Assembly: GCF_015476655.1 (NCBI RefSeq)
Contig: NZ_JABFHF010000003.1
Coordinates: forward strand, 277,482 to 341,481
DNA length: 64,000 nt
Reading direction: 5' to 3'
From: Aquiflexum lacus
Lineage (GTDB): Bacteria > Bacteroidota > Bacteroidia > Cytophagales > Cyclobacteriaceae
The notes under the pieces were generated by a model. The model was not told where the DNA came from. It worked only from the letters and a program-made list of their open reading frames with translations, and searched no databases. Made by a program: the position numbers and the translations under genes. Positions 30,200 to 39,226 of this stretch are shown here, in pieces. Each line of letters starts with the position of its first letter. The stretch's first letter is position 1.

Positions 30200-31402
30200 A
30201 TGAAAAGATTAATCATTTTGGCAAGTATTGTATTGGCATTTCAGGCCAATGCACAGTCCCTTAAAGATAGAATAATCCCCAATGACCAGACCAAATACAG
30301 AGAATTGTCCGGGGTGCATGCAGGGGCAGGAAAAATGGGCTTTACCCAATTGATAGGGAGAAATGACCTTGCTTCAAACTTCCTTTACCTCCATGCAGGA
30401 CAAATTCAAGGAAAATCCGGCATTGGCCATCATTTCCACCATAGCATTGAAGAAATGTTTGTCATCTTGGATGGTGAGGCAGAATTCACTGTTAACGGAA
30501 GAACTTCAAAAATCAAGGCCCCGGCAGTAGTTCCCTGCAAGATGGGAGACTCCCACGCCATATATAATTCCTCTGACAAGGGCTTGACCTGGCTCAACTT
30601 TGCCGTCAGCCGCACAAAGGGAAAGACTGATAACTTTGACCTTGGTGATACCCGCGTAGGAGCAACACTGGATCCTATCCCCACCTTTGTCAATGGACGA
30701 TTGGAAAAAGAAAAGCTCAGAGCTGATAATCCAGCTTATGGGGGAGAAGGTGTCTTATATCGTAGGATTCTTGGTCCAGAGATTTTCAGTACAGACTGGA
30801 ATCATGTTGATCATGTGGTCATTCCTGCAGGAAGTAAGGGGATAACACGAAAACTTGAAGGATTTGAAGAAGTGTATTATGTTACAAAGGGCAATGGCAG
30901 TGTAGCAATTGGAAATGACTTGGGGAACTTCAAAGCGCATGATGCCTTCTTTGGTTCATTGGGAGAGCATTTGAGTTTCTCAAATGATGGAAGTGAGGAT
31001 TTGGAATTGTTGGTAATCGGTATAATGCCGTCCAAACATGCCCATGCGAATGCATCAACCCAGTCAAAAGGAATTTCATTGCAAATGGAATTTGTGGTGG
31101 ACAAGGAAAATGCCAAAGCCTTTGAAGATATGTACCATTCTATATATGTGCCGGCCATGGTAGTGCAGCAAGGGTATTTGGGTTCAAAACTTTTACGTCT
31201 GTTTCCAGAGAACATCTCCAAGGAGATTCAGGCAGAACAGACCAGCTACAATTACCAGATCATGATTTCCTTTGATACCGAAGAAAACCGAAGAAAATGG
31301 GTTGCCAGCAAGCAACATGACATTGCCTGGCCTGCCGCCTCTGATCTTGCCAAAGAATTCAAATGGAAAGGATATGAGGTGATGGGAGATGATAATCGTT
31401 AA
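30200..31402 (+). CDS. exported double-cupin protein with C-terminal ABM-like domain
   Basis: A 400-residue protein with a signal peptide (ends ANAQ). The first cupin has metal-binding histidines in GIGHHFHHSIEEMF and a later His in GDSHAIYN. The second, degenerate cupin spans about residues 190-275 (GFEEVYYVTKGNGSVAIG) and lacks the full His set. The C-terminal 100 residues (FVVDKENAKAFEDMYHSIYV onward) look like a dimeric alpha-beta barrel of the antibiotic-biosynthesis-monooxygenase type. No known protein with this exact order comes to mind. The location between PQQ dehydrogenase and RraA genes points to a role in the same extracytoplasmic pathway. Confidence 0.8.
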   Translation: MKRLIILASIVLAFQANAQSLKDRIIPNDQTKYRELSGVHAGAGKMGFTQLIGRNDLASNFLYLHAGQIQGKSGIGHHFHHSIEEMFVILDGEAEFTVNGRTSKIKAPAVVPCKMGDSHAIYNSSDKGLTWLNFAVSRTKGKTDNFDLGDTRVGATLDPIPTFVNGRLEKEKLRADNPAYGGEGVLYRRILGPEIFSTDWNHVDHVVIPAGSKGITRKLEGFEEVYYVTKGNGSVAIGNDLGNFKAHDAFFGSLGEHLSFSNDGSEDLELLVIGIMPSKHAHANASTQSKGISLQMEFVVDKENAKAFEDMYHSIYVPAMVVQQGYLGSKLLRLFPENISKEIQAEQTSYNYQIMISFDTEENRRKWVASKQHDIAWPAASDLAKEFKWKGYEVMGDDNR

Positions 31403-31448
31403 TTGAGTCGAAACAAAATTTGTATACCTGCTATAAAACCAACAAGTA

Positions 31449-32369
31449 ATGAAGTTTAGAATCACAGTTATTTTTATTTGTCTAATATCTTTTATTGGCA
31501 TTTTACCTGCTCAAACTATTTCCAAAGAAGAAATGATTTTTCTTACTTCGGAATGGAAGGGAGAGCGTTTTCCGGATGGCAGACCAAAAATCCCCGATGA
31601 TTTATTGGAAAGGGCCAAGCATATCATGATAGACGATGCATGGAATGCACTTCGGAACGAGGGGTATAATAACCAATACGAAGGCGGATGGAAAATGGTA
31701 AATGAAACCTTGATGACAGGACGTGCCGTCACTGCCATGTACTTGCCCAATAGACCGGATGTGGAACGCAACATCAAGGAAAGAGGTGCCAAAGAAGGAA
31801 GGAAAGGGAATACCAACGCTTGGCCCATTGATACGCTTGTGCCGGGTGACTTGTATGTTGCCGATGCTTTTGGAAAAATAGGAGGTGGACCCATCATGGG
31901 ATCAACATTGGCCAATTCCATTTTCAGTAAATCAGGCAATGGGGTAGTATTCGATGGTGCCTCCAGAGATTTGCAGGAAATCAGGAATATTCCTGGGTTC
32001 AATGCATTTGTCCGGGATTTTCATCCTTCATTCACTGAAGAAATGGTCCTGATGGGACTTAATACACCTATCCGAATTGGAAATGCCATTGTGCTTCCGG
32101 GGGATTTGGTGATAGCAACGGTAGAAGGGGTACTATTTGTACCTGCGCATTTGGCCGAAGCTGTGGTCTCTGTTGCGGAATTTGTGGTAAGAAAAGACCA
32201 ATTCGGTTTCGAGATGGTGCGGAATAATATTTACAGCACCGGCGAAATCGACAGTCAGTGGACAGATGAAATCAAAGTCGCCTTTCTGCAATGGTTGGAA
32301 AAACATCCCGAACTCGGCACCATGACCCGACAGGAATTGGATCAGATGATGAGTAAGAGGACGTGGTAG
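31449..32369 (+). CDS. exported RraA-family protein
   Basis: A 306-residue protein whose core (residues about 45-270) matches the RraA/HMG-aldolase fold, with the conserved metal/substrate region DLYVADAFGKIGGGPIMGSTL and the GVVFDGASRDLQEI motif containing the usual Gly-x-x-Arg-Asp. RraA-family members include inhibitors of RNase E and 4-hydroxy-4-methyl-2-oxoglutarate/4-carboxy-4-hydroxy-2-oxoadipate aldolases. A clear signal peptide (ending GILPAQ) makes an RNase role impossible in the periplasm and favours an enzyme, by inference an aldolase or decarboxylase-like lyase. It follows the cupin gene by 46 bp and closes the three-gene set. Confidence 0.82.
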   Translation: MKFRITVIFICLISFIGILPAQTISKEEMIFLTSEWKGERFPDGRPKIPDDLLERAKHIMIDDAWNALRNEGYNNQYEGGWKMVNETLMTGRAVTAMYLPNRPDVERNIKERGAKEGRKGNTNAWPIDTLVPGDLYVADAFGKIGGGPIMGSTLANSIFSKSGNGVVFDGASRDLQEIRNIPGFNAFVRDFHPSFTEEMVLMGLNTPIRIGNAIVLPGDLVIATVEGVLFVPAHLAEAVVSVAEFVVRKDQFGFEMVRNNIYSTGEIDSQWTDEIKVAFLQWLEKHPELGTMTRQELDQMMSKRTW

Positions 32370-32380
32370 GAGAGGGAATT

Positions 32381-32506
32381 GTACAAAGTTCGATGTACCA
32401 AGAATCAAGAAACAAGAGACAAGAACCAAGAAACAAGAGACAAGAGACAAGAAACAAGAACCAAGAAACAAGAGGGGAGAACCGAGAGACTAGAATCGAG
32501 AAGAGG
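32381..32506 (+). repeat. degenerate 7-bp repeat array, 18 units (site C)
   Basis: The clearest heptad array. From 32381 the units are GTACAAA, GTTCGAT, GTACCAA, GAATCAA, GAAACAA, GAGACAA, GAACCAA, GAAACAA, GAGACAA, GAGACAA, GAAACAA, GAACCAA, GAAACAA, GAGGGGA, GAACCGA, GAGACTA, GAATCGA, GAAGAGG. All 18 start with G in strict phase and 15 with GA. It starts 11 bases after the RraA-family stop, in sense orientation. Three-base codons are not conserved, so it is not coding. Confidence 0.9.
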
Positions 32507-32577
32507 TAAGTGGTATAAGATCCAGAGAACTATGGCGTGAGACTTTTGGCGGTCAGTGGCGTATCGAAGGTTTAATG

Positions 32578-32614
32578 CATAAAAGTCAAGTTCTATCAGG
32601 ACTTGACTTTTATG
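32578..32614. terminator. bidirectional terminator between convergent genes
   Basis: A perfect 14-bp stem CATAAAAGTCAAGT / ACTTGACTTTTATG with a 9-base loop, placed eight bases past the stop of the SMP-30 fusion (minus strand) and downstream of the RraA gene (plus strand). It can serve both. Confidence 0.85.
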
Positions 32615-32622
32615 TAATCAAC

Positions 32623-34557
32623 CTACAAATAATTCACATACCCCTCCTTATTCGTTCTGATCTTGTAGACTTTGCTGTAACTGACAATGTAAAGTGTCTT
32701 CATATCTTCATCCCCAAAAGCCAAACTTACAGGAAATGAGGGCATATTGATCATGCCGACAAATTTGCCTGTGTTGTCAAAAATCTGTACACCATAATAG
32801 GTTGCCACGTAGATATTGCCTTCTTTGTCAATGGCCATCCCATCAGCACCGGAAGACCTGCCCTGCCTATCAAGTACATCTTCTGTCAGAAAGACCTTTG
32901 CAAACTGTCGGCCATTGCTGATGCTTCCATCTTCATTGACATCGTAAGCCCATATATAGTTGTCTTTGTCGCTTTGGACGGGATACCAATCTTCTTTGTC
33001 AAAACAGTTGTTGATATATAAGGTCTTTTCATCAGGTGAAAGTAAAATCCCATTGGGCATGGCAAACTCATTGGGTTCGGTGATCCTTTTGATTTCGCCT
33101 TTGGCTGAGACATAGTAAACTGCTCGGCCTGGTTGAAACTTTTCAGCTTCCATGGTAAATTGGGGATCAGTAAAATAAAATCCTCCCTTTGAATCCGTGA
33201 TGATATCATTGGGGCCATCAATGGGTTTCCCCTCATATTTATCTGCAAGCACCCTCACTACCTGTCCATTTGGGGTCATTTCAACCACTTGATGTCCCAT
33301 CATGTCACAAACCAAAAGGTTGCCGTTTTTGTAGGGATATAGTCCATTGGTCTGCATCTTACCTTCAGTAATGTTTCTGTAACTTCCATCAGGATCCATG
33401 ACCACGGTTGAACTCCTTTTTGGATCAGCATTGTAATCCTGGTCAAAATACATGTTGGAGAAATAAAGCTTTCCGTTCATCCATTTTGGGCCTTCTGTAA
33501 AGAAAAGTTCAGGTTTGGTTTTTTTGCCGTCTATGACCAATTCCAATTCAGCCTCTTTTGGAATGAATTCATGGAAAGTGTTCATTCTTTCCTGTTCCTT
33601 TTCCAGATAATCATTGCGGGAAGGCCAGAAAATATCCAAAGCGTCAGCACCCAAATCCCTGATTTCGGCACCATGGACAAAATTTCCAGGAATAAGAACC
33701 ACATCATTGCTTTCCATCAGCTTTTTGCGATCCAACAAAATTTCATCAACAGAACCCCTCAATACAAACATGATTTGTTCTTCCGGGTGTATATGATGTC
33801 CAAACACCGCATCCGGGTCCATGGAAATAAAGCTTAAGAGCATATTCCTGCCTGATATCAATCTTGAGAAAGCTCCCGGAGCTAACTCCGAAAGTTGGAT
33901 ATCATAGAGGTCATAAACGGTGTTGGGTTCAATATTGGGGGAAAGAGGGTTTTCAATATCCTTAATTTCGGATGGAAGTTTTTCTAAACCTGCTTTTTGG
34001 AGGTATTCTTTACGAAGTGGACTATATATTTCATATATCTTGGCTCCTGTTGGCCCTGCTATTAAAGTGAATTTACTGCCCTTTTCAAGGTATACAAAAT
34101 CAATCTTTGGGGTACTGCTATGAATACCATCCGGGGCTTCCCTTTTTCTGGATACCATGGAAACAGGAGTCCCGTTGATAAGGGCTTCGGTCTCTCCATC
34201 CATAATAAAAACAAACCTGTCGACCTCTGATGTTTCTTCGGGAATTTGGGCTTGCGGATCAAGCAGGAGTTCTGCCATCATCGTTCCGGAACCCCAAATT
34301 ACCTTGGCCTGAACACCGGGATGCAGTTCAATACTTTCAACATTGCTCAGATTGGTGACCTGCGCAGCTTCAGGATTTGAATCCAGGGTAGTAGATGGAA
34401 GTCCGGGAATTTGACTTTCCGTCAATCCGTATTTCTTTATAAGAGTCAGGTTTTCTTTTTTCCAATCAGGACCGGATGGAGTGCATTGGCTAAAAATCAA
34501 GATATAGATGACAAGATAAAAAACCGGGAATGGTTTTCGGCTTATTTTTAGGTTCAT
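32623..34557 (-). CDS. lipoprotein fusion of cupin domains and SMP-30/gluconolactonase
   Basis: A 644-residue lipoprotein (lipobox FSQC near residue 25). Residues about 70-170 and 210-310 are cupin-like; the second has DAVFGHHIHPEEQIMFVLRG and HGAEI, a complete-looking metal site. From about 340 an SMP-30/gluconolactonase/LRE beta-propeller begins (FFTEGPKWMNGKLYFSNMYF), with the metal residues in DGPNDIITDSKGGFYFTDP, MPNGILLSPDEKTLY and GADGMAIDKEGNIYV. Such lactonases open the lactone formed by sugar dehydrogenases, so pairing with the PQQ enzyme is sensible. It is convergent with the three-gene set, not in its operon. Confidence 0.88.
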   Translation of the reverse strand: MNLKISRKPFPVFYLVIYILIFSQCTPSGPDWKKENLTLIKKYGLTESQIPGLPSTTLDSNPEAAQVTNLSNVESIELHPGVQAKVIWGSGTMMAELLLDPQAQIPEETSEVDRFVFIMDGETEALINGTPVSMVSRKREAPDGIHSSTPKIDFVYLEKGSKFTLIAGPTGAKIYEIYSPLRKEYLQKAGLEKLPSEIKDIENPLSPNIEPNTVYDLYDIQLSELAPGAFSRLISGRNMLLSFISMDPDAVFGHHIHPEEQIMFVLRGSVDEILLDRKKLMESNDVVLIPGNFVHGAEIRDLGADALDIFWPSRNDYLEKEQERMNTFHEFIPKEAELELVIDGKKTKPELFFTEGPKWMNGKLYFSNMYFDQDYNADPKRSSTVVMDPDGSYRNITEGKMQTNGLYPYKNGNLLVCDMMGHQVVEMTPNGQVVRVLADKYEGKPIDGPNDIITDSKGGFYFTDPQFTMEAEKFQPGRAVYYVSAKGEIKRITEPNEFAMPNGILLSPDEKTLYINNCFDKEDWYPVQSDKDNYIWAYDVNEDGSISNGRQFAKVFLTEDVLDRQGRSSGADGMAIDKEGNIYVATYYGVQIFDNTGKFVGMINMPSFPVSLAFGDEDMKTLYIVSYSKVYKIRTNKEGYVNYL

Positions 34558-34761
34558 AGGTGAATAGGTTTTGATTTGAACTCAAAAAATAGCCATTTAA
34601 TTTAAGAATTAAGAATACACTCACTGATTTTGAAGATAAAAAAATAAGGACTTATATTTTAATGGGATTGTTAAGAGAGCTAACCATTATTCAATTAGGG
34701 TGCCTGGAATAATTTTTGTGCATAAGGCAAAATTTGGCTAAATGTCCTGCTATTTTACTTC

Positions 34762-34899
34762 ATTAGCTTCTCGGGATTTGTAATCTCGAGAACGGATAAG
34801 GAGGAATTTGTAATTCCGGTATGCAAGGCTTGAGGTGAAGATTGGGATTACAAATCCCAATTTATCTGGATTCGGCATTAAAAATACCGAATAGCTAAT
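34762..34899. repeat. REP-like composite palindromic element
   Basis: The element is bounded by ATTAGCT (34762-34768) and AGCTAAT (34893-34899) in inverted orientation. Inside are two sequences with the GATTTGTAATC core, CGGGATTTGTAATCTCG and GGGATTACAAATCCC, in opposite orientation, then GATTCGG/CCGAAT. It ends one base before the tolC stop codon triplet and may act as its terminator. The architecture resembles dispersed REP/BIME-type repeats; no RAYT transposase is in view. The rest of 34558-34761 shows nothing. Confidence 0.7.
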
Positions 34900-34900
34900 C

Positions 34901-36082
34901 CTACAACCTAAACTTCAATATCTCTGCTTTGACGGCATAGTAATCTTTTTCTGTCAACAGGAAATTGTTATAGGCCATATAGTAATAATTGGACTCCATA
35001 AAATATACGATGGTAGAGATATGGCCGACCTCCAAGGCCTTGTCCAAATACTCTAAACTGTTTATAGCCGAAAGCACCGTTTTATATTCATTGAAGGTTC
35101 TTGACAATTTCTCATATTTTTCAAACAGCTGTTTGACATCAAAAAACTTCTCATTTTGGTATTCCCTGACCCGTAAATCCGAAAATAAGACAGCAGCTTC
35201 GCTTTGGCGGACTTTGTATTTGTTTTCCCAAAGCGGAATGCTTGTGCCGATATGAAATCCGTTGAAGGTTTGTCCCAAAATTCCCTGATAACGGTAACCT
35301 GCTTCCATTTTTGGAAGGGCAAGAGCTTTGCTGAGTTCCAATTGCTTTTTTGCAGTCACAGTTTCCAACTCAATAAACTTAAGCGTAGGGTCTTCTGTCT
35401 GAATTTCATCATACAAATCCTCAAAAAATGGTATCGGATCCATTTCCGGATAAATGGTTTCTGTAAAGGATAATTCAATCCCACCATTGAGTGCAGTAAG
35501 TTGTTGGTTGAGTTGGTTAATTTCTGACTGATTTAATTGAAATTCTTTGTTGATTTCAATCAGTTGTAACCTTGCTTTGTTTACATCAAGAATGTTTCCA
35601 TCTCCCGTTTCCAATTTGGTTTCAAAATCGCTGAGTAAGTTTTCAGTAAATGTTTTTCTTTGGTCGTATTGTTCCTGAAGTTTATTTCTATAAACCAACT
35701 CAATACAGGTTGACTGAGCTTCAAAAAGAATTTCCTGCCTTGCAGCATCAAAATTGTAGGAGGATTGGGCGATTTGTTCATTCGCAAGCTGTTTTCTTTT
35801 ACCATACACTGTGGGGAAATCAAAGGCCTGATTGAATAAAACATCAATTTGATTTCCTGCGCTTAAAGGAAATCCATACAAATAATCATACTCGATATTG
35901 GGGTTGTAAAGAGGCATTTCCGATTTGAATTGAAGATTCTGAGCTTGTTGTTTTTGGTAATTTGCCTGTAAGGTTTTGTTGTTTTTTTCAATCTCTGACA
36001 TAATGAGCTCAAAGCTCGATTGTGCTCGAAGAGTCACAAAAGCCAAAAATGAAAATGCAAATAGTAGGATGGACTTTTTCAT
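34901..36082 (-). CDS. TolC-family outer-membrane efflux protein (CusC-like)
   Basis: A 393-residue outer-membrane factor with a signal peptide ending TLRAQ. Two long helical regions, each with repeated heptad-like patterns (ANEQIAQSSYNFDAARQEIL and NQSEINQLNQQLTALNGG), form the periplasmic alpha-barrel. The C-terminus ends in EILKFRL. It shares four bases (ATGA) with the upstream RND gene, so translation is coupled. With the pump and adaptor it should make a tripartite metal exporter; the shorter length than E. coli CusC is usual for Bacteroidota. Confidence 0.88.
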   Translation of the reverse strand: MKKSILLFAFSFLAFVTLRAQSSFELIMSEIEKNNKTLQANYQKQQAQNLQFKSEMPLYNPNIEYDYLYGFPLSAGNQIDVLFNQAFDFPTVYGKRKQLANEQIAQSSYNFDAARQEILFEAQSTCIELVYRNKLQEQYDQRKTFTENLLSDFETKLETGDGNILDVNKARLQLIEINKEFQLNQSEINQLNQQLTALNGGIELSFTETIYPEMDPIPFFEDLYDEIQTEDPTLKFIELETVTAKKQLELSKALALPKMEAGYRYQGILGQTFNGFHIGTSIPLWENKYKVRQSEAAVLFSDLRVREYQNEKFFDVKQLFEKYEKLSRTFNEYKTVLSAINSLEYLDKALEVGHISTIVYFMESNYYYMAYNNFLLTEKDYYAVKAEILKFRL

Positions 36083-39000
36083 TTGGTTTCAGATTTTGAG
36101 TTGACTAGAAAATAGACCATGGGAACAATGATCAGGTTAAGTAGCGTAGAAGTGGTCAAACCGCCCAAAATCACTTTAGCCATCGGGCTTTGGATTTCAT
36201 TTCCGGGCAGATCCCCCGCCAAAGCCAATGGGATCAATGCAAGGCCTGCGGTGATGGCTGTCATCAGAATAGGACTCAATCTATCTTGTGAACCTTGAAT
36301 CACAGTTTCATAGAGACTTAGTCCCTGTTTCATCAGGTTTTCGTAATGCGAAACAAGTAGAATTCCATTTCTGGTGGCAATACCAAAGAGGGTGATAAAA
36401 CCGATGATGGCAGGTATACTCAAAATGCCACTTGTGAAGTAAATACTTAATATACCACCGATCAAAGCCAAGGGGAGATTGATCAATATGATGGAGGCGA
36501 GGGTGACTTTTTTGAACTCCTGAAATAGGATCATGAAAATAATCAGAATGGCAAAAAACGAGGTGACCAAAAGGGTAGTGGAAGCTTCTTCTTCTGCTTC
36601 AAATTGCCCGCCAAGTTCCACATGGTAGCCTTCAGGAAGTTGGATATTTTCGGATATTTTGGCTCTGATATCATCCACCACGCTCTTTTGATCGCGTCCT
36701 GTCACGTTTGCCGAGACTACAGTTTTTCGCTGTACGTTTTCCCGGTTGATGGTGTTTGGGCCGCTGCCGCTTACAATATCAGCTACATAATGTATAGGGA
36801 TTTTTTCTCCGTTTTCAGCATCAATGAGGGTATTCATGATATGATCCATTTTGATCCTGTTCTCCTCATCAAAGCGCACTATAAGATCAAAGGACCGGTT
36901 TTCCTCATAGATTTCTGAAACTTTTTCACCGGCAAGACCCACATCTACGAATTCATTGAATTTGCCAATGCTGATACCATAATGGCTTAGCAATTCCCTA
37001 TTGGCTTTGATCTGTATTTGTGGGATTTCAATCTGCGGCTCTACCTGCAAATCAACCAATCCCTCAATTCCCTGTATTTCATTTTTGATCTGATTGGACA
37101 AATTGTACATCCTGTTCAGGTCAGAACCAAAGATTTTGATGGCAATATTTGCCCTTGTACCTGAAAGCATATGGTCGATTCTATGGGAAATTGGTTGGCC
37201 TATGGTGACATTAGCTTCTTTGATCTGTGAAAGCTTTTCCCTTACCTCTTCTAAAAATTCGTCCCGACTTCTTTCTTCCAAGAGGAATGGAACCTCAATT
37301 TCTGATGAATTGACACCCTGTGCATGCTCATCCAATTCTGCCCGTCCGGTTCTACGGGTAGTTGAAATCACTTCAGGAACACTTAATAGAGCTTCTTCCA
37401 CTCTTCTACCTATCTTATTGCTTTCTTCGAGCGATAGCCCTGGTAATGAAACAGCTGCGATGGTAAGCGCCCCCTCATTGAATTCCGGTAAGAAACTTCT
37501 TCCCAATTGGGTAAAAGCCAAGATTGCTACAACTAGCATAGCCAGAGCGGAACCAATAAACAGCTTTTTCCACTTCATGGCATATTCAAGAAAGATCCCA
37601 TATCCATTTTGCAGCCTACTCACAAGCCAACTTTCTCTGTCCTGTTTGATCAGCCTGCTTTCATCGGTCAGCATGTAGCTGCAGAGAACAGGGGTAAGTG
37701 TGATGGCTATGATCAATGAAGCAAATAATGCCACTATAAACGCAATTCCCAAAGGCGCCAATAATTTACCTTCCATTCCCGATAGAAAGAACAAAGGGAT
37801 AAAGGCCACAATAATGATAAAAGTAGCATTGATGATGGAATGCCTGATTTCGAATGAAGCATCAAAAATTACTTCTAGTTGATTTCTTTTATGCTGTTCA
37901 GGAAGCTTGGCATTTTCTTTCAACCGTTTGAAAACATTTTCAACATCAATGATGGCATCGTCCACCAAATCACCGATTGCGATGGCCATACCACCCAAAC
38001 TCATGGTATTGATGGTGAATCCCAGCCATTTTAATGTTAGGATGGCAACAAGCAATGATATCGGTATGGCCAAAAGTGAAATGACTGTTGCCCTCCAATT
38101 CATCAGGAACAGGAACAATACGATGACAACAAATGCGCTGCCTTCCAATAATACCTTCTGAATGTTGCTAATGGAAGCGTTGATAAAGTCAGCTTGCCGA
38201 AATACTTTGGTGTCTATTTTGATATCCTCAGGAAGTGTTTTTTGAAGATCTTCCAAGGCCTCATCAATTTTTTCGGTCAGCAAAAGTGTATTGACATCAG
38301 GCTGTTTGGAGACAGCTAGCACAACACTTGGCTTGGCATTACTGGAAGCATCTCCGATTTTTGGTGCTGCACCTATTTTGACTTCTGCAACATCCTCAAT
38401 CCTGATAATTTGTCCATTAGCATGTTTTATGATTGACCGTCCGATTTCTTCTATGGAATTGGTTCTGCCTATTCCTTTGACGATGTATTCATTTCCATAC
38501 TCATACACAAATCCACCTGAAGAGTTGCCATTGGATTCCTCTCCGGCTTTCATCAATTCTTCCAAAGTAACACCATGAAAACCCATCCTTTGGGGATTGG
38601 CCAAAATCTGATATTGTTTGAAATCCCCGCCATAAACAATCACCTGTGCAACGCCACCTGTTGCCAATAACCTAGGGCGGATAATCCAGTCCGAAAGCGT
38701 CCTTAAGTCCATCATGGAGGTACTATCCGCAGTCAAACTGACAAACATGATCTCTCCCATAATGGAGGATTGTGGTGCCATGACAGGCTTTCCTGCGCCT
38801 ATAGGTAAGGATTCTCCAATGGTTGCCAGTTTTTCGTTGACAATCTGCCTGGCCCGATAGATATCAGTATCCCATTCGAATTCCACCCAAATCACTGAGA
38901 ATCCTCCTGATGAGGCAGACCTTACTCTTCTGACATTGGTGGCACCATTGACAGAAGTTTCAATTGGGAAAGTGACCAATCTTTCCACTTCTTCAGGAGC

Positions 39001-39168
39001 CATTCCATGAGCTTCGGTTAAAATAACGACCGTTGGGGCCGTCAAATCCGGAAATACATCCACTTCCATATTGAATGCCACATAAGTGCCAAACAGTGAT
39101 AGTAAAGCAAATGATGTCAGCACCAGAAGTCGGTTATGCAATGAAAATTTTAATATCGCATTAAGCAT
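36079..39168 (-). CDS. heavy-metal efflux RND transporter (CusA/CzcA family)
   Basis: A 1029-residue inner-membrane pump with 12 predicted membrane helices in the RND layout and two large periplasmic loops. The N-terminus FALLSLFGTYVAFNMEVDVF and the block GVAQVIVYGGDFKQYQI are typical of HME-RND proteins. The transmembrane helix 4 motif AIAIGDLVDDAIIDVENVFK holds the acidic residues used in proton relay. No obvious Met-rich copper site was seen by eye, so the metal (Cu/Ag versus Co/Zn/Cd) stays open. The order adaptor, pump, outer-membrane factor on one strand is a complete cus/czc-like operon. Confidence 0.92.
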   Translation of the reverse strand: MLNAILKFSLHNRLLVLTSFALLSLFGTYVAFNMEVDVFPDLTAPTVVILTEAHGMAPEEVERLVTFPIETSVNGATNVRRVRSASSGGFSVIWVEFEWDTDIYRARQIVNEKLATIGESLPIGAGKPVMAPQSSIMGEIMFVSLTADSTSMMDLRTLSDWIIRPRLLATGGVAQVIVYGGDFKQYQILANPQRMGFHGVTLEELMKAGEESNGNSSGGFVYEYGNEYIVKGIGRTNSIEEIGRSIIKHANGQIIRIEDVAEVKIGAAPKIGDASSNAKPSVVLAVSKQPDVNTLLLTEKIDEALEDLQKTLPEDIKIDTKVFRQADFINASISNIQKVLLEGSAFVVIVLFLFLMNWRATVISLLAIPISLLVAILTLKWLGFTINTMSLGGMAIAIGDLVDDAIIDVENVFKRLKENAKLPEQHKRNQLEVIFDASFEIRHSIINATFIIIVAFIPLFFLSGMEGKLLAPLGIAFIVALFASLIIAITLTPVLCSYMLTDESRLIKQDRESWLVSRLQNGYGIFLEYAMKWKKLFIGSALAMLVVAILAFTQLGRSFLPEFNEGALTIAAVSLPGLSLEESNKIGRRVEEALLSVPEVISTTRRTGRAELDEHAQGVNSSEIEVPFLLEERSRDEFLEEVREKLSQIKEANVTIGQPISHRIDHMLSGTRANIAIKIFGSDLNRMYNLSNQIKNEIQGIEGLVDLQVEPQIEIPQIQIKANRELLSHYGISIGKFNEFVDVGLAGEKVSEIYEENRSFDLIVRFDEENRIKMDHIMNTLIDAENGEKIPIHYVADIVSGSGPNTINRENVQRKTVVSANVTGRDQKSVVDDIRAKISENIQLPEGYHVELGGQFEAEEEASTTLLVTSFFAILIIFMILFQEFKKVTLASIILINLPLALIGGILSIYFTSGILSIPAIIGFITLFGIATRNGILLVSHYENLMKQGLSLYETVIQGSQDRLSPILMTAITAGLALIPLALAGDLPGNEIQSPMAKVILGGLTTSTLLNLIIVPMVYFLVNSKSETK

Positions 39169-39226
39169 GTTTTTCTTCTTTTAAAATTTCTAAATCCTAA
39201 GATTTGAAGTGGACAGAATTTAAAAA

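Noticed and set aside
32381..32506. CRISPR array
   Set aside because: The repeated unit is only 7 bp with no spacers and no cas genes nearby.
36604..38578. Plus-strand open frames opposite the RND pump
   Set aside because: Shadow frames of a complete, well-conserved transporter gene.
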